Assembly: GCF_030718085.1 (NCBI RefSeq)
Contig: NZ_JAVAJF010000001.1
Location: forward strand, 868,001 to 932,000
Direction of reading: 5' to 3'
DNA length: 64,000 nucleotides
Source of the DNA: Marinobacter sp. MDS2
GTDB taxonomy: Bacteria; Pseudomonadota; Gammaproteobacteria; Pseudomonadales; Oleiphilaceae
Part shown: positions 1 to 11,041 of the stretch, piece after piece
Layout of the letters: the number at the start of each line of letters is the position of its first letter
Numbering within the stretch: the first letter of the stretch is position 1
Position numbers and translations under genes: made by a program
The notes under the pieces: generated by a model
What the model was told of the DNA's origin: nothing
Seen by the model: the letters and a program-made list of their open reading frames with translations, nothing else
The model's database searches: none

Positions 1-965
<965 letters not shown>

Positions 966-1253
966 ATGAGCATTTCCCGCGAGGACATTGAAAAAGTTGC
1001 CGTGCTCGCCCGCATCAAAGTGGATGACGAGCAGGTTTCGGCTCTGGAGAAAGATCTGGGCAACATTCTGGATCTGGTTGATCAATTAAGCGCTGCGGAT
1101 ACAGAAGCCGTGGAACCGATGGCGCATCCGTTGGATGCGGTTCAGCGTTTGCGCGTGGATGAGGTTACCGAGACCAATCAGCGTGAGGCGTTTCAGGCGA
1201 TTGCGCCGGCGACCGAGGACGGGCTGTATTTGGTTCCCAAGGTTATTGAGTGA
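966..1253 (+). CDS. gatC: Aspartyl/glutamyl-tRNA amidotransferase subunit C
   Basis: GatC is the small structural subunit of the GatCAB complex, which converts mischarged Glu-tRNA(Gln) and Asp-tRNA(Asn) to the correct Gln and Asn forms in the cytoplasm. The 95-residue protein begins MSISREDIEKVAVLARIKVD and has the usual GatC length and N-terminal helix pattern. A ribosome-binding site (GGAGG) lies five bases before the ATG. It leads the gatC-gatA-gatB order typical of proteobacteria, with 73 bases to gatA. Identification is secure from sequence and context. Confidence 0.96.
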   Translation: MSISREDIEKVAVLARIKVDDEQVSALEKDLGNILDLVDQLSAADTEAVEPMAHPLDAVQRLRVDEVTETNQREAFQAIAPATEDGLYLVPKVIE

Positions 1254-1326
1254 TTCGGTTCAAGTTAAGCAGCCACGGCCTTTTATCCGGCCTACTTTCT
1301 GACCATCAAAGATTTCAGGATTGATG

Positions 1327-2772
1327 ATGCATAACAAATCCGTAGCAGAGCTTTCCAAAGAGCTGGAGAGCGGGAAGGTTTCAAGCGTGGAGCTGACGCA
1401 ACAGTTCCTCGACCGTCTGAAGAGTGAAGACGGTAAGTACAACAGTTTTATCACCATCTCCGATGAGCAGGCTTTGGCCGAAGCCAAGGCAGCCGATGAG
1501 ATGCGTGCAGCCGGTAAGGCGACGGCCTGGACCGGGGTTCCGTTTGCGCACAAAGACATTTTCTGCACCAACGGTGTTCGCACCACCTGTGGTTCTAAAA
1601 TGCTGGAGAACTTTGTACCGCCTTACGACGCCACGGTGACGGCAAACTTTAAGGCGGCCGGCGCGGTTTGTTTGGGCAAGACCAACATGGATGAGTTCGC
1701 CATGGGGTCGTCCAACGAATCCAGTTTCTTTGGCGCGGTGACCAACCCGTGGGGCGACAAGCGTGTTCCGGGTGGCTCGTCTGGTGGTTCAGCGGCGGCG
1801 GTTGCGGCGCGCCTGGTACCTGCAGCGACGGGCACCGACACTGGCGGCTCTATCCGCCAGCCTGCTGCGTTGTGTGGCATTACCGGTTTGAAGCCGACCT
1901 ATGGCCGGGTTTCCCGTTACGGCATGATCGCGTTTGCTTCATCATTGGACCAAGGCGGCCCGATGACGCGCACGGCGGAAGATGCGGCGCTGATGATGAA
2001 TGTGATGGCCGGGTTTGATCCGAAGGATTCCACCTGCATCGACCGCGAGGTTCCGGATTACACCGCAACGCTGAACGAGCCTCTGAAAGGCCTGAAGATT
2101 GGTTTGCCGAAGGAGTACTTCAGCGAGCAGCTGTCGCCGGCTATGGAAGAGCAGGTTCGTAATGCGGTGCGCGAATACGAGAAGCTGGGCGCAACGGTTA
2201 AAGAGGTTTCTCTGCCCAACGCCAAGCTGGCCATTGCCGCTTACTACGTCATTGCTCCGGCGGAAGCCTCGGCCAACCTGTCCCGTTTTGACGGCGCGCG
2301 TTACGGCTATCGCTGCGACAACCCGAAAGACCTGATGGACATGTACACCCGCACCCGTGCGGAAGGCTTCGGCAACGAGGTTAAGCGCCGAATTCTGGTG
2401 GGTAGCTACGCGCTGTCCGCCGGTTACTTTGATGCGTATTACCTCAAGGCTCAGAAGGTTCGCCGCTTGATCCAGCAGGACTTTATCAATGCGTTCAAAG
2501 AAGTAGACGTGATGATGAGCCCGGTGTCGCCCTCCCCTGCGTTCGTTCAGGGCGAGAAGACCACAGATCCGGTGACTATGTATCTGGAAGACGTGTTCAC
2601 CATCGCCATTAACCTGGCAGGCATTCCAGCCATGTCGGTACCCGCCGGTTTTGTTGACGGCTTGCCGGTTGGTTTGCAGATTATCGGGGATTACTTCTCT
2701 GAAGCGCGCCTGCTGAATGCCGCCCATCAGTTCCAGCAGGTGACCGATTGGCACCAGCGTGAACCTCAATAA
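1327..2772 (+). CDS. gatA: Glutamyl-tRNA(Gln) amidotransferase subunit A
   Basis: GatA is the glutaminase subunit of GatCAB and belongs to the amidase-signature family. The Ser-cisSer-Lys catalytic triad is visible: Lys76 in HKD, Ser151 in GGSSGG and Ser175 in TDTGGSIRQ. With the ATG at 1327 the protein is 481 residues and the triad numbering is offset by three from the S. aureus enzyme (79/154/178). A TTG at 1321 and an ATG at 1324 are alternative starts, but AGGA at 1317-1320 is best spaced for 1327. It follows gatC and precedes gatB by 22 bases. Confidence 0.97.
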   Translation: MHNKSVAELSKELESGKVSSVELTQQFLDRLKSEDGKYNSFITISDEQALAEAKAADEMRAAGKATAWTGVPFAHKDIFCTNGVRTTCGSKMLENFVPPYDATVTANFKAAGAVCLGKTNMDEFAMGSSNESSFFGAVTNPWGDKRVPGGSSGGSAAAVAARLVPAATGTDTGGSIRQPAALCGITGLKPTYGRVSRYGMIAFASSLDQGGPMTRTAEDAALMMNVMAGFDPKDSTCIDREVPDYTATLNEPLKGLKIGLPKEYFSEQLSPAMEEQVRNAVREYEKLGATVKEVSLPNAKLAIAAYYVIAPAEASANLSRFDGARYGYRCDNPKDLMDMYTRTRAEGFGNEVKRRILVGSYALSAGYFDAYYLKAQKVRRLIQQDFINAFKEVDVMMSPVSPSPAFVQGEKTTDPVTMYLEDVFTIAINLAGIPAMSVPAGFVDGLPVGLQIIGDYFSEARLLNAAHQFQQVTDWHQREPQ

Positions 2773-2794
2773 GCCCGGATAAGGAGACGAACAC

Positions 2795-4246
2795 ATGCAG
2801 TGGGATATCGTGATCGGGCTGGAAATTCACGTTCAGCTTGCCACCAAAACCAAGATTTTCTCCGGCTCCAGCACCGCGTTTGGTGCCGAGCCTAACACCC
2901 AGGCCAACGCCGTTGACCTGGCCATGCCGGGCACGCTGCCTGTTCCTAACGAACAGGCGTTTCGTTATGCCGTAATGTTCGGCTTGGCCACCAACGCCGA
3001 GATTGGCCGTCGCTCGGTGTTCGAGCGGAAGAACTACTTCTACCCGGACTTGCCCAAGGGCTACCAGACTACCCAGTTGGCCCAGCCAATTGTCGGCCCT
3101 GGCCACGTTGACATCGACCTGTCCGACGGCAGCACCAAGCGGGTTCGCATTCACCACGCACACTTGGAAGAAGACGCTGGCAAATCCTTGCATGAGGATT
3201 ACCACGGCATGTCCGGCATCGATTTGAACCGCGCCGGCACACCGCTGATCGAGGTGGTGACCGAGCCGGACATGAACAGTGCCGAAGAAGCTGTGGCCTT
3301 CGCCAAGAAGCTGCACAGTCTGGTGACTTCACTGGGTATTTGTGACGGTGATATGTCTCAGGGCTCTATGCGTTTCGACGTGAATATCTCACTGAAACCC
3401 AAAGGTTCTGACACCTTGGGCACGCGGACCGAAACCAAGAACCTGAACTCCTTCCGTTTTATGGAGCAGGCCATCGCGCACGAAGTCGAGCGTCAGATGG
3501 ACATTCTGGAAGACGGCGGCGAGATCATTCAGGAAACCCGTCTGTACAACGGCGACCGGGACGAATCCCGCTCCATGCGGAGCAAGGAAGAAGCCAACGA
3601 CTACCGCTACTTCCCGTGCCCGGACCTGCTGCCGGTAGAAATCGATGATTCCTTCATCGAGGATGCCCGTGCACGCTTGCCGGAACTACCGGATGCCCGC
3701 CGCGCTCGCTTCAAGGAGCAGTACGGTCTGAACGATTACGATGCGGGAATTCTGTCTGCTGACGCCAAGCTGGCCGGTTTCTTCGAGGAAACCGTTGAGC
3801 ACGGCAAGGACGCGAAGCTGGCCTCTAACTGGGTTCAGGGTGAGTTTTCTGCGCGTTTGAATTCAGAAGAGAAGTCGGTGGCCGATGCTCCAATCACTGG
3901 CGCTCAGCTGGGCGCGCTGGTCACTCGTATCGCCGATAACACGCTGTCTTCGTCTGGTGCCAAGAAAGTGTTTGAAGCGCTGTGGACCGGCGAGAGCGAT
4001 AACGTGGATGCGATTATCGAAGCCAAGGGTCTGAAGCAGGTATCTGACACTGGCGCCCTGGAAGCCATGGTAGACGAGGTTCTGGCCGGCATGCCGGATC
4101 AGGTAGCCCAGTTCCAAGGCGAGGAAGATCCGAAGAAGCGCAAGAAGATGCTTGGCGGCTTTATGGGCCCATTGATGAAAGCCTCCAAGGGCCAAGGCAA
4201 CCCTAAGCTGTTCAACGAGATTCTTCTGCGGAAGCTTGGTGGTTAA
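2795..4246 (+). CDS. gatB: Aspartyl/glutamyl-tRNA amidotransferase subunit B
   Basis: GatB is the kinase and transamidase subunit of GatCAB. It activates the misacylated glutamate or aspartate with ATP and accepts ammonia channelled from GatA. The 483-residue product starts [20 protein letters not shown], which is the conserved GatB N-terminus, and contains the [13 protein letters not shown] motif around residue 73. The C-terminal YqeY-like tail domain is present, so it is full length. A strong ribosome-binding site (AAGGAG) precedes the ATG. It is the last gene of gatCAB, and two palindromic repeats follow. Confidence 0.97.
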   Translation: MQWDIVIGLEIHVQLATKTKIFSGSSTAFGAEPNTQANAVDLAMPGTLPVPNEQAFRYAVMFGLATNAEIGRRSVFERKNYFYPDLPKGYQTTQLAQPIVGPGHVDIDLSDGSTKRVRIHHAHLEEDAGKSLHEDYHGMSGIDLNRAGTPLIEVVTEPDMNSAEEAVAFAKKLHSLVTSLGICDGDMSQGSMRFDVNISLKPKGSDTLGTRTETKNLNSFRFMEQAIAHEVERQMDILEDGGEIIQETRLYNGDRDESRSMRSKEEANDYRYFPCPDLLPVEIDDSFIEDARARLPELPDARRARFKEQYGLNDYDAGILSADAKLAGFFEETVEHGKDAKLASNWVQGEFSARLNSEEKSVADAPITGAQLGALVTRIADNTLSSSGAKKVFEALWTGESDNVDAIIEAKGLKQVSDTGALEAMVDEVLAGMPDQVAQFQGEEDPKKRKKMLGGFMGPLMKASKGQGNPKLFNEILLRKLGG

Positions 4247-4305
4247 TGAGGGCGAGCTTGGGCTGGGCGCAATGCTCCGGCCCAAGCCTGCCAGGTTTGC
4301 GGGGC

Positions 4306-4416
4306 GCGTTGGCGGGAGGCTCCTCCCAAAAACCGCTCCTTCGGCACGTCCATGTGACGCTTCTGCTCCGCCATCCATGGCTCCGCACATTTTTGTGAGG
4401 AGCCTCCCGCCAACGC
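4306..4416 (-). repeat. Family-1 palindromic repeat, copy 2
   Basis: Arms of 27 bases (4306-4332 and 4390-4416) pair with one mismatch around a 57-base core. On the minus strand the two mini-hairpin loops read CATGGATG and CATGGACG. The second has a changed stem base (CACATGGACGTG) yet still fits CANGGANG. It forms a back-to-back pair with copy 3. Confidence 0.93.
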
Positions 4417-4491
4417 CTTCTTACTCCGCACTAGTATCCGCCACCATTTCCTCGACAATCCCGGAATATTGCTGCCAAGCCTGAATGGTGG

Positions 4492-4591
4492 TGTTTGGGG
4501 CCCCTTCCCAAAAATTTCGTAGGCCATGGATGGCCGGAGAGAAGCGCACATGGATGTGCTCGTAGCGGTTTTTGGGAAGGGGCCCCAAACA
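4492..4591 (+). repeat. Family-1 palindromic repeat, copy 3
   Basis: Perfect 23-base arms (4492-4514 and 4569-4591) enclose a 54-base core (4515-4568). The two hairpins are at 4522-4535 (GGCCATGGATGGCC) and 4546-4559 (GCACATGGATGTGC), with 21 bases between the GGA triplets. The core is identical at all 54 positions to that of copy 6, 12 kb away, although the arms differ. The GGA strand is the gatB sense strand. Confidence 0.94.
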
Positions 4592-4640
4592 TCACCTATC
4601 ACCCCAGCCAACAGGCTAGAAACGGATCCAAAGCACCAAC

Positions 4641-5588
4641 CTAAGAACCCAACCGCCGAAACAAACGGTCGAACTCGGCAATATTCCGCTGTATGTAATC
4701 AATAAATGCCTTCATAGCCGGAGTCGGATGTCGCCCCTGAGGGTGTACCACACACCAACTCCGCCTTAAGGGAAACCCTTTGATATCCAAAGCCACAAGA
4801 GAACCTAGAGCCAATTCCGACAGAATGCTCAGTTTGGGAATAACAGCTACACCCAATCCTGCCAGAACCGCATGCTTTACCGCATCGTTTGAGCCAAGTT
4901 CCATTACAGGCTCCATTTTCAAACGATGTTTTTGACAATACACCTCCAACGCCAACCGGCTACCCGAACCCGATTCCCGGGTCAGTAGCTGGCCACCTAA
5001 AAACTCTTCAGGGTTAACCGTACCCTTTGCAAGCAACGGGTGCCCCGCGGGCACAACCGGTACCAATTCATTGTCTAAAAAGGGCAACGAGGTTAACGGC
5101 TTGCCTTGCGGCACCATGCCCATGATGACCAAGTCATCGCTGTTTTCATTCAATCGCTCCAACGCAGTGGCGCGGTTAACCACCGCCACAGAGATATTGA
5201 CCTGTTGGTTTTGTTCAAGAAACGAATGCAGTAGATAAGGCACCACATACTGGGCGGTACTGACCGCCACCAACCGCAGGTCACCAGCCACCCTGCCCTC
5301 AAGCGCTGCCAGGCGATTCTGCATATCCGCCAGTTCGTGAAACACCTTCTTAACGCAAGCCGCCATTTCCTCCCCAGCTGCGGTGCAATACAGTTTGCGG
5401 CCCACGTACTCAAACATCGGCATCTCCAGCGCCTGCTCAAGATGGCGTACCTGGCTACTGACCGCCGGTTGGGTTAACCCCAGCAGCTCACCCGCTTTGC
5501 TGTAGCTTTTCAGATCGTACACGGCCTTGAAGACTTGAAGCTGTCGAAAGGTCAGCCGGTTGGCCAGTTTTTGAATGCTTAGCGGCAT
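4641..5588 (-). CDS. pycR: LysR-type regulator of the pyruvate carboxylase genes (PycR/CbbR-like)
   Basis: This 315-residue protein has a LysR N-terminal winged helix-turn-helix (LTFRQLQVFKAVYDLKSYSK and LGLTQPAVSSQVRHLEQAL, about residues 12-62) and a CbbR-like substrate-binding domain. It is divergent from pycA. In Pseudomonas aeruginosa a LysR gene called pycR has the same position and controls pycA-pycB, so the same role is inferred here. The 132-base divergent region contains an AT-rich imperfect palindrome at 5613-5628 that could be its operator. The inducer cannot be read from the sequence. Confidence 0.85.
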   Translation of the reverse strand: MPLSIQKLANRLTFRQLQVFKAVYDLKSYSKAGELLGLTQPAVSSQVRHLEQALEMPMFEYVGRKLYCTAAGEEMAACVKKVFHELADMQNRLAALEGRVAGDLRLVAVSTAQYVVPYLLHSFLEQNQQVNISVAVVNRATALERLNENSDDLVIMGMVPQGKPLTSLPFLDNELVPVVPAGHPLLAKGTVNPEEFLGGQLLTRESGSGSRLALEVYCQKHRLKMEPVMELGSNDAVKHAVLAGLGVAVIPKLSILSELALGSLVALDIKGFPLRRSWCVVHPQGRHPTPAMKAFIDYIQRNIAEFDRLFRRLGS

Positions 5589-5612
5589 ACATTCACCCTC
5601 CCAGAACCATCC

Positions 5613-5628
5613 ATAATAAATTTGTTAT
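5613..5628. promoter_or_regulatory. AT-rich imperfect palindrome, candidate LysR operator
   Basis: ATAATAAATTTGTTAT is a 16-base palindrome apart from one mismatched base pair (two positions). It lies between divergent pycR and pycA, where LysR regulators usually bind a T-N11-A type dyad. Its role as an operator is an inference. Confidence 0.4.
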
Positions 5629-5720
5629 ACATAATCGAAATAATATCAATTTTTACTGATCAGCGATCCTCGTTATTCTTTTAGAACCTTCATTCGGGAC
5701 GACGAAACGAGGAATCTCCC

Positions 5721-7136
5721 ATGTTGAAGAAAGTTTTGATCGCCAACCGAGGCGAGATTGCGGTGCGGATTGAGCGCGCCTGCGCTGAGATGGGCATCCG
5801 CTCGGTGGCCATCTACACCGAGCCGGACCGATACGGCTTACACGTGAAGCGGGCGGATGAAGCTTACTCACTGGGGGAAGATCCCATCGCCGGATACCTG
5901 GACCCCGCCCGGATTGTGAACCTGGCCATTGAAACCGGGTGCGATGCTATCCATCCCGGTTACGGCTTTTTGTCCGAAAACGCCCGGTTCGCACAGCTTT
6001 GCGAGCAGCAAGGGGTTACGTTTATTGGCCCCAAGTCTGACGTTATCCATAAAATGGGCGACAAAACCCAGGCCCGAGACAGCATGCGCGCCGCTGGTGT
6101 TCCGATTACGCCGGGCTCAGAAGGCAATCTGGCCGATTTGGATGAGGCTCTCAAGCTGGCCGATGAGATTGGCTACCCGGTTATGCTCAAAGCCACATCC
6201 GGTGGCGGTGGGCGAGGCATTCGCCGGTGCGATTCCGCCGAGGAATTAAAAACCCAGTATCCGCGCGTGATTTCTGAAGCCACCAAGGCTTTTGGTTCCG
6301 CCGAAGTGTTTATGGAAAAGTGCATCGTCAATCCGCGCCACATCGAAGTCCAGATCCTCGGTGACAGCCAGGGCAATGCCATCCACCTTTATGAACGGGA
6401 TTGCTCAATCCAGCGCCGCAATCAGAAGCTGATCGAGATTGCACCGAGCCCACAGCTCACACCGGAACAGCGACAGTACATCGGTGGCTTAGCGGTCAAA
6501 GCCGCCCAGGCCGTGGGCTACGAAAACGCCGGTACGGTGGAGTTCCTGCTCACCGGCAACGAAGTCTACTTCATGGAGATGAACACCCGGGTACAGGTGG
6601 AACACACCATCACCGAAGCCATTACCGGGGTGGACATTGTTCGGGAGCAATTGCGCATTGCCTCAGGCTTGCCTCTGACTTACCGGCAGGAAGACATCTC
6701 TTATCGTGGCTACGCGCTGCAGTTCCGAATCAACGCGGAAGATCCCAAAAACGATTTCTTGCCCAGCTTCGGCCGCGTCACTCACTACTACGCGCCGGGA
6801 GGCCCGGGGGTGCGGGTGGATACCGCCATTTACACCGGCTACGAGATACCGCCCTACTACGACTCCATGTGCCTGAAGCTCGTCGTGTGGGCATTAACGT
6901 GGGACGAAGTGATCGCCCGCGGCAAACGGGCGCTGGACGACATGCGCCTGCACGGCATCACCACCACCGCCAATTATTACCAGCAGATTCTGGATCATCC
7001 CGACTTCCGGGCGGGCAAGTTTGATACCAGCTTCGTACCAGAGCACCCCGAACTGCTGAACTATTCGAAAAAACGTCACCCCAGTGCCGTGGCACTGGCG
7101 ATTGCCGCCACCATCGCAGCCCATGCTGGCTGGTAA
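5721..7136 (+). CDS. pycA: Pyruvate carboxylase subunit A (biotin carboxylase)
   Basis: PycA carboxylates the biotin carried on PycB with ATP and bicarbonate, the first half-reaction of pyruvate carboxylation to oxaloacetate. The 471-residue protein opens MLKKVLIANRGEIAVRIERA, the biotin carboxylase fold start. It contains the ATP-grasp glycine-rich loop (KATSGGGGRGIRR, about residues 157-169) and the MNTRVQVEHT active-site segment near residue 287. It belongs to the short two-subunit class as in Pseudomonas, not the single-chain enzyme. Seventeen bases separate it from pycB. A plain acetyl-CoA carboxylase AccC is the other possibility, but the neighbour pycB argues against it. Confidence 0.93.
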   Translation: MLKKVLIANRGEIAVRIERACAEMGIRSVAIYTEPDRYGLHVKRADEAYSLGEDPIAGYLDPARIVNLAIETGCDAIHPGYGFLSENARFAQLCEQQGVTFIGPKSDVIHKMGDKTQARDSMRAAGVPITPGSEGNLADLDEALKLADEIGYPVMLKATSGGGGRGIRRCDSAEELKTQYPRVISEATKAFGSAEVFMEKCIVNPRHIEVQILGDSQGNAIHLYERDCSIQRRNQKLIEIAPSPQLTPEQRQYIGGLAVKAAQAVGYENAGTVEFLLTGNEVYFMEMNTRVQVEHTITEAITGVDIVREQLRIASGLPLTYRQEDISYRGYALQFRINAEDPKNDFLPSFGRVTHYYAPGGPGVRVDTAIYTGYEIPPYYDSMCLKLVVWALTWDEVIARGKRALDDMRLHGITTTANYYQQILDHPDFRAGKFDTSFVPEHPELLNYSKKRHPSAVALAIAATIAAHAGW

Positions 7137-7153
7137 TCCATAGGAGAGTGGAC

Positions 7154-8959
7154 ATGAGTAACGCGAAAAAAATCGAAGTCACTGACCTTATTCTTCGGGA
7201 TGCGCATCAATCCCTGATTGCCACGCGCATGCGCACCGAAGACATGCTGCCGATCTGCGACAAACTGGATCAGGTGGGTTATTGGTCACTGGAGGTCTGG
7301 GGCGGCGCCACCTTTGATGCCTGCGTACGCTTCCTGAAGGAAGACCCTTGGGAGCGCCTGCGACAACTGCGCAAAGCCCTGCCCAACACCCGCTTGCAAA
7401 TGCTGCTGCGGGGCCAAAACCTGCTCGGCTACCGCCATTATGCCGATGACGTGGTGGAAGCTTTCGTACAGAAGTCGGCCGACAACGGCATCGATGTGTT
7501 CCGGATTTTCGATGCCCTGAACGACCTTCGCAACCTTGAAACCGCGATCAAAGCGGTCAAAAAGGCCGGCAAGCATGCTCAAGGCACGATCTGCTACACC
7601 ACCAGCCCGGTACACACGCCTGAGTTGTTTGTAAAACAGGCGGAACAACTGAAGGCGATGGGCGCCGACTCTATTGCGATCAAGGACATGGCGGGTCTGC
7701 TGACACCTTACGCGACCTACGAACTGGTGAAAGCCATCAAATCCGCGGTAAATCTGCCGCTGGTGATTCACAGCCATTCAACCGCTGGCCTTGCCCCCAT
7801 GTGCCAACTTAAGGCCATCGAAGCTGGCGCAGACCGTATCGATACCGCAATTTCCGCGTTCGCCAACGGCACCAGCCACCCGGCCACCGAATCCCAGGTC
7901 GCGGCACTGAAAGGTACCGAGTACGACACCGGGCTGGATCTGGAACTGCTCAGCGAGATTGCCGATTACTTCCGCGAAGTGCGCAAAAAGTACCACCAGT
8001 TCGAGAGCGAATTTACGCGTGAGGATGTCTCGGTTCAGATCAACCAGGTGCCGGGCGGCATGATGTCGAACCTGGCCAACCAGTTGAAAGAGCAGAATGC
8101 CCTCGACAAGATCAACGAGGTATTCAACGAAATCCCGCGCGTTCGAAAAGATCTGGGCTATCCGCCGCTGGTCACCCCCACATCCCAGATTGTCGGTACA
8201 CAAGCGGTCTATAATGTGCTGGCCGGACAGCGCTACAAAACCATCACCAATGAAGTGAAGCGTTACCTGCAAGGGGGGTATGGGCACCCACCCGCCGAGG
8301 TGAATGCGGACATCCGCAAGAAAGCCATTGGCAACGAAACCGTCAACGAAGGCCGGCCAGCCGATTTGATGCCACCGGAGCTGAACAAATTACGAGAAGA
8401 CATTGGTAGTCTGGCCAGCTCTGAGGAAGATGTGCTCACATACGCCATGTTCCCGGACCTGGGCCGTGAATTTTTGCAGCAGCGTAAAGACGGCACTCTT
8501 CAGCCGGAACAGCTGCAGCCTGTGGAACAAGCCGCTCAGGGGCGGCAAGGTTCGGCAATTGCCACCGAATTCCGCATTGATGTGCACGGTGAAACCTACG
8601 AGGTTGCCGTTACCGGTGTAGGCAACACCGAACCCGGAAAACATAAGCTGTACTTGTCACTGGACGGTATGCCCGAAGAAGTGGTGTTCGAATCCTTGAA
8701 CGAATACGTGGCAGAAGGCGGCAAAGGCCGCAAGCGAGCCACCGATCCCGGCCATGTCAGTACCGCCATGCCCGGAAATGTTGTGGATGTGCTGGTTCAG
8801 GAAGGCGATACTGTAACCGCTGGCCAGGCAGTCCTGATTACTGAAGCCATGAAGATGGAAACCGAAATTCATTCCAGCGTTGACGGCACCGTGCAAGCGA
8901 TTCACGTCAGCAAGGGTGACCGGGTTACCCCTGGAGAGGTATTGATCGAAATTGCCTGA
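7154..8959 (+). CDS. pycB: Pyruvate carboxylase subunit B (carboxyltransferase plus biotin carrier)
   Basis: PycB carries biotin and transfers the carboxyl group to pyruvate. The N-terminal TIM barrel is seen in DLILRDAHQSLIATRMRTED and in the RGQNLLGYRHYADD segment. It is followed by a PYC/OADA conserved domain and a C-terminal biotinyl domain with EAMKMET, whose lysine is biotinylated. The ATG at 7154 lies seven bases after AGGAG. A GTG at 7148 is less likely. At 601 residues it matches the subunit B or oxaloacetate decarboxylase alpha family. No sodium-pump beta or gamma subunits are nearby, so pyruvate carboxylase is the better reading. Confidence 0.92.
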   Translation: MSNAKKIEVTDLILRDAHQSLIATRMRTEDMLPICDKLDQVGYWSLEVWGGATFDACVRFLKEDPWERLRQLRKALPNTRLQMLLRGQNLLGYRHYADDVVEAFVQKSADNGIDVFRIFDALNDLRNLETAIKAVKKAGKHAQGTICYTTSPVHTPELFVKQAEQLKAMGADSIAIKDMAGLLTPYATYELVKAIKSAVNLPLVIHSHSTAGLAPMCQLKAIEAGADRIDTAISAFANGTSHPATESQVAALKGTEYDTGLDLELLSEIADYFREVRKKYHQFESEFTREDVSVQINQVPGGMMSNLANQLKEQNALDKINEVFNEIPRVRKDLGYPPLVTPTSQIVGTQAVYNVLAGQRYKTITNEVKRYLQGGYGHPPAEVNADIRKKAIGNETVNEGRPADLMPPELNKLREDIGSLASSEEDVLTYAMFPDLGREFLQQRKDGTLQPEQLQPVEQAAQGRQGSAIATEFRIDVHGETYEVAVTGVGNTEPGKHKLYLSLDGMPEEVVFESLNEYVAEGGKGRKRATDPGHVSTAMPGNVVDVLVQEGDTVTAGQAVLITEAMKMETEIHSSVDGTVQAIHVSKGDRVTPGEVLIEIA

Positions 8960-8977
8960 CCGGCAGGAGGAATTATT

Positions 8978-9640
8978 ATGGATCATATTGTTCGCGGCGT
9001 ACTGAACTTCCGCAAAAACGTCTACCCGGAGCACAAGGATCTGTTCGGAGCGTTAGCCGACAGCCAGAACCCGGATGTGCTGTTTGTGACCTGTTCAGAT
9101 TCACGCATCGACCCGAACATGGTCACGGGCTCACACCCGGGCGATCTGTTCATTTGCCGAAACGCCGGTAACGTTATCCCTCCCCATAGCAATCAAACCG
9201 GGAGTATGACGGCGTCCATCGAATACGCGGTTGCCGTGCTCGGCGTTCGCCACATCATTGTGTGCGGCCACACCGATTGCGGAGCCATTAAAGGCGCACT
9301 GGATATTCCGTCTTTGAAAGGGCTGCCGCACGTTAAAGAATGGTTGGGGCATTGCCGCTCGGCGATGGAGATCGTTCGCGAACGACACAACATCCCAAAC
9401 GACCAGTGCGTGGATGCCAAATATCTGAATGAAGCCATTCAGGAGAACGTACTGCAACAAGTACAGCACCTGCGCACTCACCCCGTGGTTGCGGCCAAAC
9501 TGGCTACCGGCAAGATCGAAATCCACGGCTGGGTGTACGACATCAAATCCGGCAACATTCGCTGCTGCGGCCGTGACAGCATGGAATTCATGGATTTTGA
9601 CCGCTACTACTCGGACTACATTGCCAAGATCAGCGAATAA
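8978..9640 (+). CDS. can: Beta-class carbonic anhydrase
   Basis: The enzyme interconverts CO2 and bicarbonate in the cytoplasm. The zinc ligands are visible as Cys39 and the Asp41-Arg43 dyad in CSDSRIDP, and His98 and Cys101 in GHTDCGAIKG. The 220-residue length fits the family. GGAGGA lies seven bases before the ATG. It sits 18 bases after pycB on the same strand and is followed by a strong terminator, so it is probably co-transcribed with pycA-pycB. Bicarbonate supply to PycA is the likely reason for this placement (inference). Confidence 0.95.
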   Translation: MDHIVRGVLNFRKNVYPEHKDLFGALADSQNPDVLFVTCSDSRIDPNMVTGSHPGDLFICRNAGNVIPPHSNQTGSMTASIEYAVAVLGVRHIIVCGHTDCGAIKGALDIPSLKGLPHVKEWLGHCRSAMEIVRERHNIPNDQCVDAKYLNEAIQENVLQQVQHLRTHPVVAAKLATGKIEIHGWVYDIKSGNIRCCGRDSMEFMDFDRYYSDYIAKISE

Positions 9641-9654
9641 TCGCCGCACCATGA

Positions 9655-9690
9655 AAAAAGGCTCCTACATGTCGGAGCCTTTTTATTTTC
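9655..9690. terminator. Bidirectional Rho-independent terminator
   Basis: An 11-base stem (AAAAAGGCTCC at 9655-9665, GGAGCCTTTTT at 9674-9684) carries A and T runs on both sides. It lies between the convergent carbonic anhydrase and rimO genes and can end both transcripts. Confidence 0.92.
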
Positions 9691-9700
9691 CCTTAACGCA

Positions 9701-11041
9701 TCACACCAGAGTTGCCCACAAGTCGTGCTCGTCGGCGTGTTCGACCACCGCCTTCACAATCTGCCCGGGCTCTACATCGGTCACGTCGTTTAGGTAGACC
9801 ATCCCGTCAATTTCCGGGGCATCGGCCTTGGATCGGCCAATGGCGCCTTCTTCATCCACCTCGTCAATCAGCACGTCGATGGTTTTGCCGATCTTGGCCT
9901 GTAAACGGGCCGCCGAAATCTCGGCCTGCTTCTGCATGAAGCGGGCAAGACGCTCTTCTTTGACATTTTCCGGCACAGCGCCTTCCAATTCGTTCGCGGT
10001 TGCGCCCTCAACCGGACTGTAGGTAAACGCGCCTACGCGGTCCAGCTGCGCTTCGTCCAGCCAATCCAGCAGGTACTGGAAATCTTCTTCGGTTTCACCC
10101 GGGAAGCCCACAATGAAGGTCGAACGGATGGTCAGCTCCGGACAAATCTCGCGCCACTTGCGGATACGGTCCAGGGTTTTGCTGTCGTGGGCCGGGCGTT
10201 TCATGGCCTTGAGCACTTTCGGGCTGGCGTGCTGGAACGGAATGTCCAGATACGGCAAGATTTTCCCTTCGGCCATTAACGGGATGATGTCGTCTACATG
10301 AGGGTACGGGTAAACATAATGCAGACGCACCCAAACGCCCAGCTCGCCCAACGCTTCACACAATGCCTGCATTTTGGTTTTCAGCGGCCGCCCCTGCCAG
10401 AACCCGGTACGATATTTGATGTCCACACCGTAGGCGGAGGTGTCCTGCGAAATCACCAACAACTCTTTCACGCCCGCATCAACCAGACGCTGAGCTTCGT
10501 CCATCACATCACCAATCGGACGACTGACAAGATCGCCACGCATTGAAGGAATAATGCAGAAGGTACAGCGGTGGTTGCAGCCTTCGGAAATCTTCAGATA
10601 CGCATAGTGCCGAGGTGTCAATTTGACGCCTTGCGGCGGCACCAGATCCACGAAAGGATCATGATTCTGTTTTGGTGGCACGTATTGGTGCACCGCACCC
10701 ACGACTTCCTCATAGGCATGAGGACCCGACACCGCCAGTACGCCCGGATGGGTTTCGCGGATGGTATCTGCTTCTGCTCCCATGCAGCCGGTGACAATCA
10801 CCTTGCCATTTTCATTGAGCGCTTCACCAATCGCATCGAGGGATTCCTGCTTGGCAGCGTCAATAAACCCGCAGGTATTCACGACCACAACGTCAGCGTC
10901 GTTATAGGTTGGCACCACGTCGTACCCGTCCAGACGAAGCTGGGTCAGGATCCGTTCGGAATCAACCAGCGCCTTCGGGCAACCCAGGCTGATAAAACCA
11001 ACTTTTCCGCCTTGGGCGGCATTTTCTGTCTTCTCGGTCAT
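9701..11041 (-). CDS. rimO: Ribosomal protein S12 methylthiotransferase
   Basis: RimO is a radical-SAM enzyme that methylthiolates an aspartate of ribosomal protein S12. The 446-residue protein has an N-terminal UPF0004 domain with cluster cysteines (SLGCPK, NTCGF, TGCMG), the radical-SAM CX3CX2C motif (CNHRCTFC) and a C-terminal TRAM domain. The motif [10 protein letters not shown] distinguishes it from MiaB, which is encoded separately at 17052. It ends at a shared terminator, and its start faces the PilZ gene across about 300 bases. Confidence 0.96.
   Translation of the reverse strand: MTEKTENAAQGGKVGFISLGCPKALVDSERILTQLRLDGYDVVPTYNDADVVVVNTCGFIDAAKQESLDAIGEALNENGKVIVTGCMGAEADTIRETHPGVLAVSGPHAYEEVVGAVHQYVPPKQNHDPFVDLVPPQGVKLTPRHYAYLKISEGCNHRCTFCIIPSMRGDLVSRPIGDVMDEAQRLVDAGVKELLVISQDTSAYGVDIKYRTGFWQGRPLKTKMQALCEALGELGVWVRLHYVYPYPHVDDIIPLMAEGKILPYLDIPFQHASPKVLKAMKRPAHDSKTLDRIRKWREICPELTIRSTFIVGFPGETEEDFQYLLDWLDEAQLDRVGAFTYSPVEGATANELEGAVPENVKEERLARFMQKQAEISAARLQAKIGKTIDVLIDEVDEEGAIGRSKADAPEIDGMVYLNDVTDVEPGQIVKAVVEHADEHDLWATLV

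Larger units (their letters stand above)
4247..4640. other. gatB-pycR convergent intergenic region with two repeats
   Basis: No gene is seen. Just after the gatB stop there is a short hairpin (CTTGGGC at 4257-4263 with GCCCAAG at 4280-4286) without a T-run. It is followed by repeat copies 2 (4306-4416) and 3 (4492-4591), whose GGA-bearing strands point in opposite directions. Convergent gatB and pycR transcripts would both run into this palindromic block. Confidence 0.7.

Noticed and set aside
1942..2796. A 284-codon frame antisense to gatA
   Set aside because: gatA is fully supported by catalytic motifs in the other direction. The antisense product has no domain pattern.
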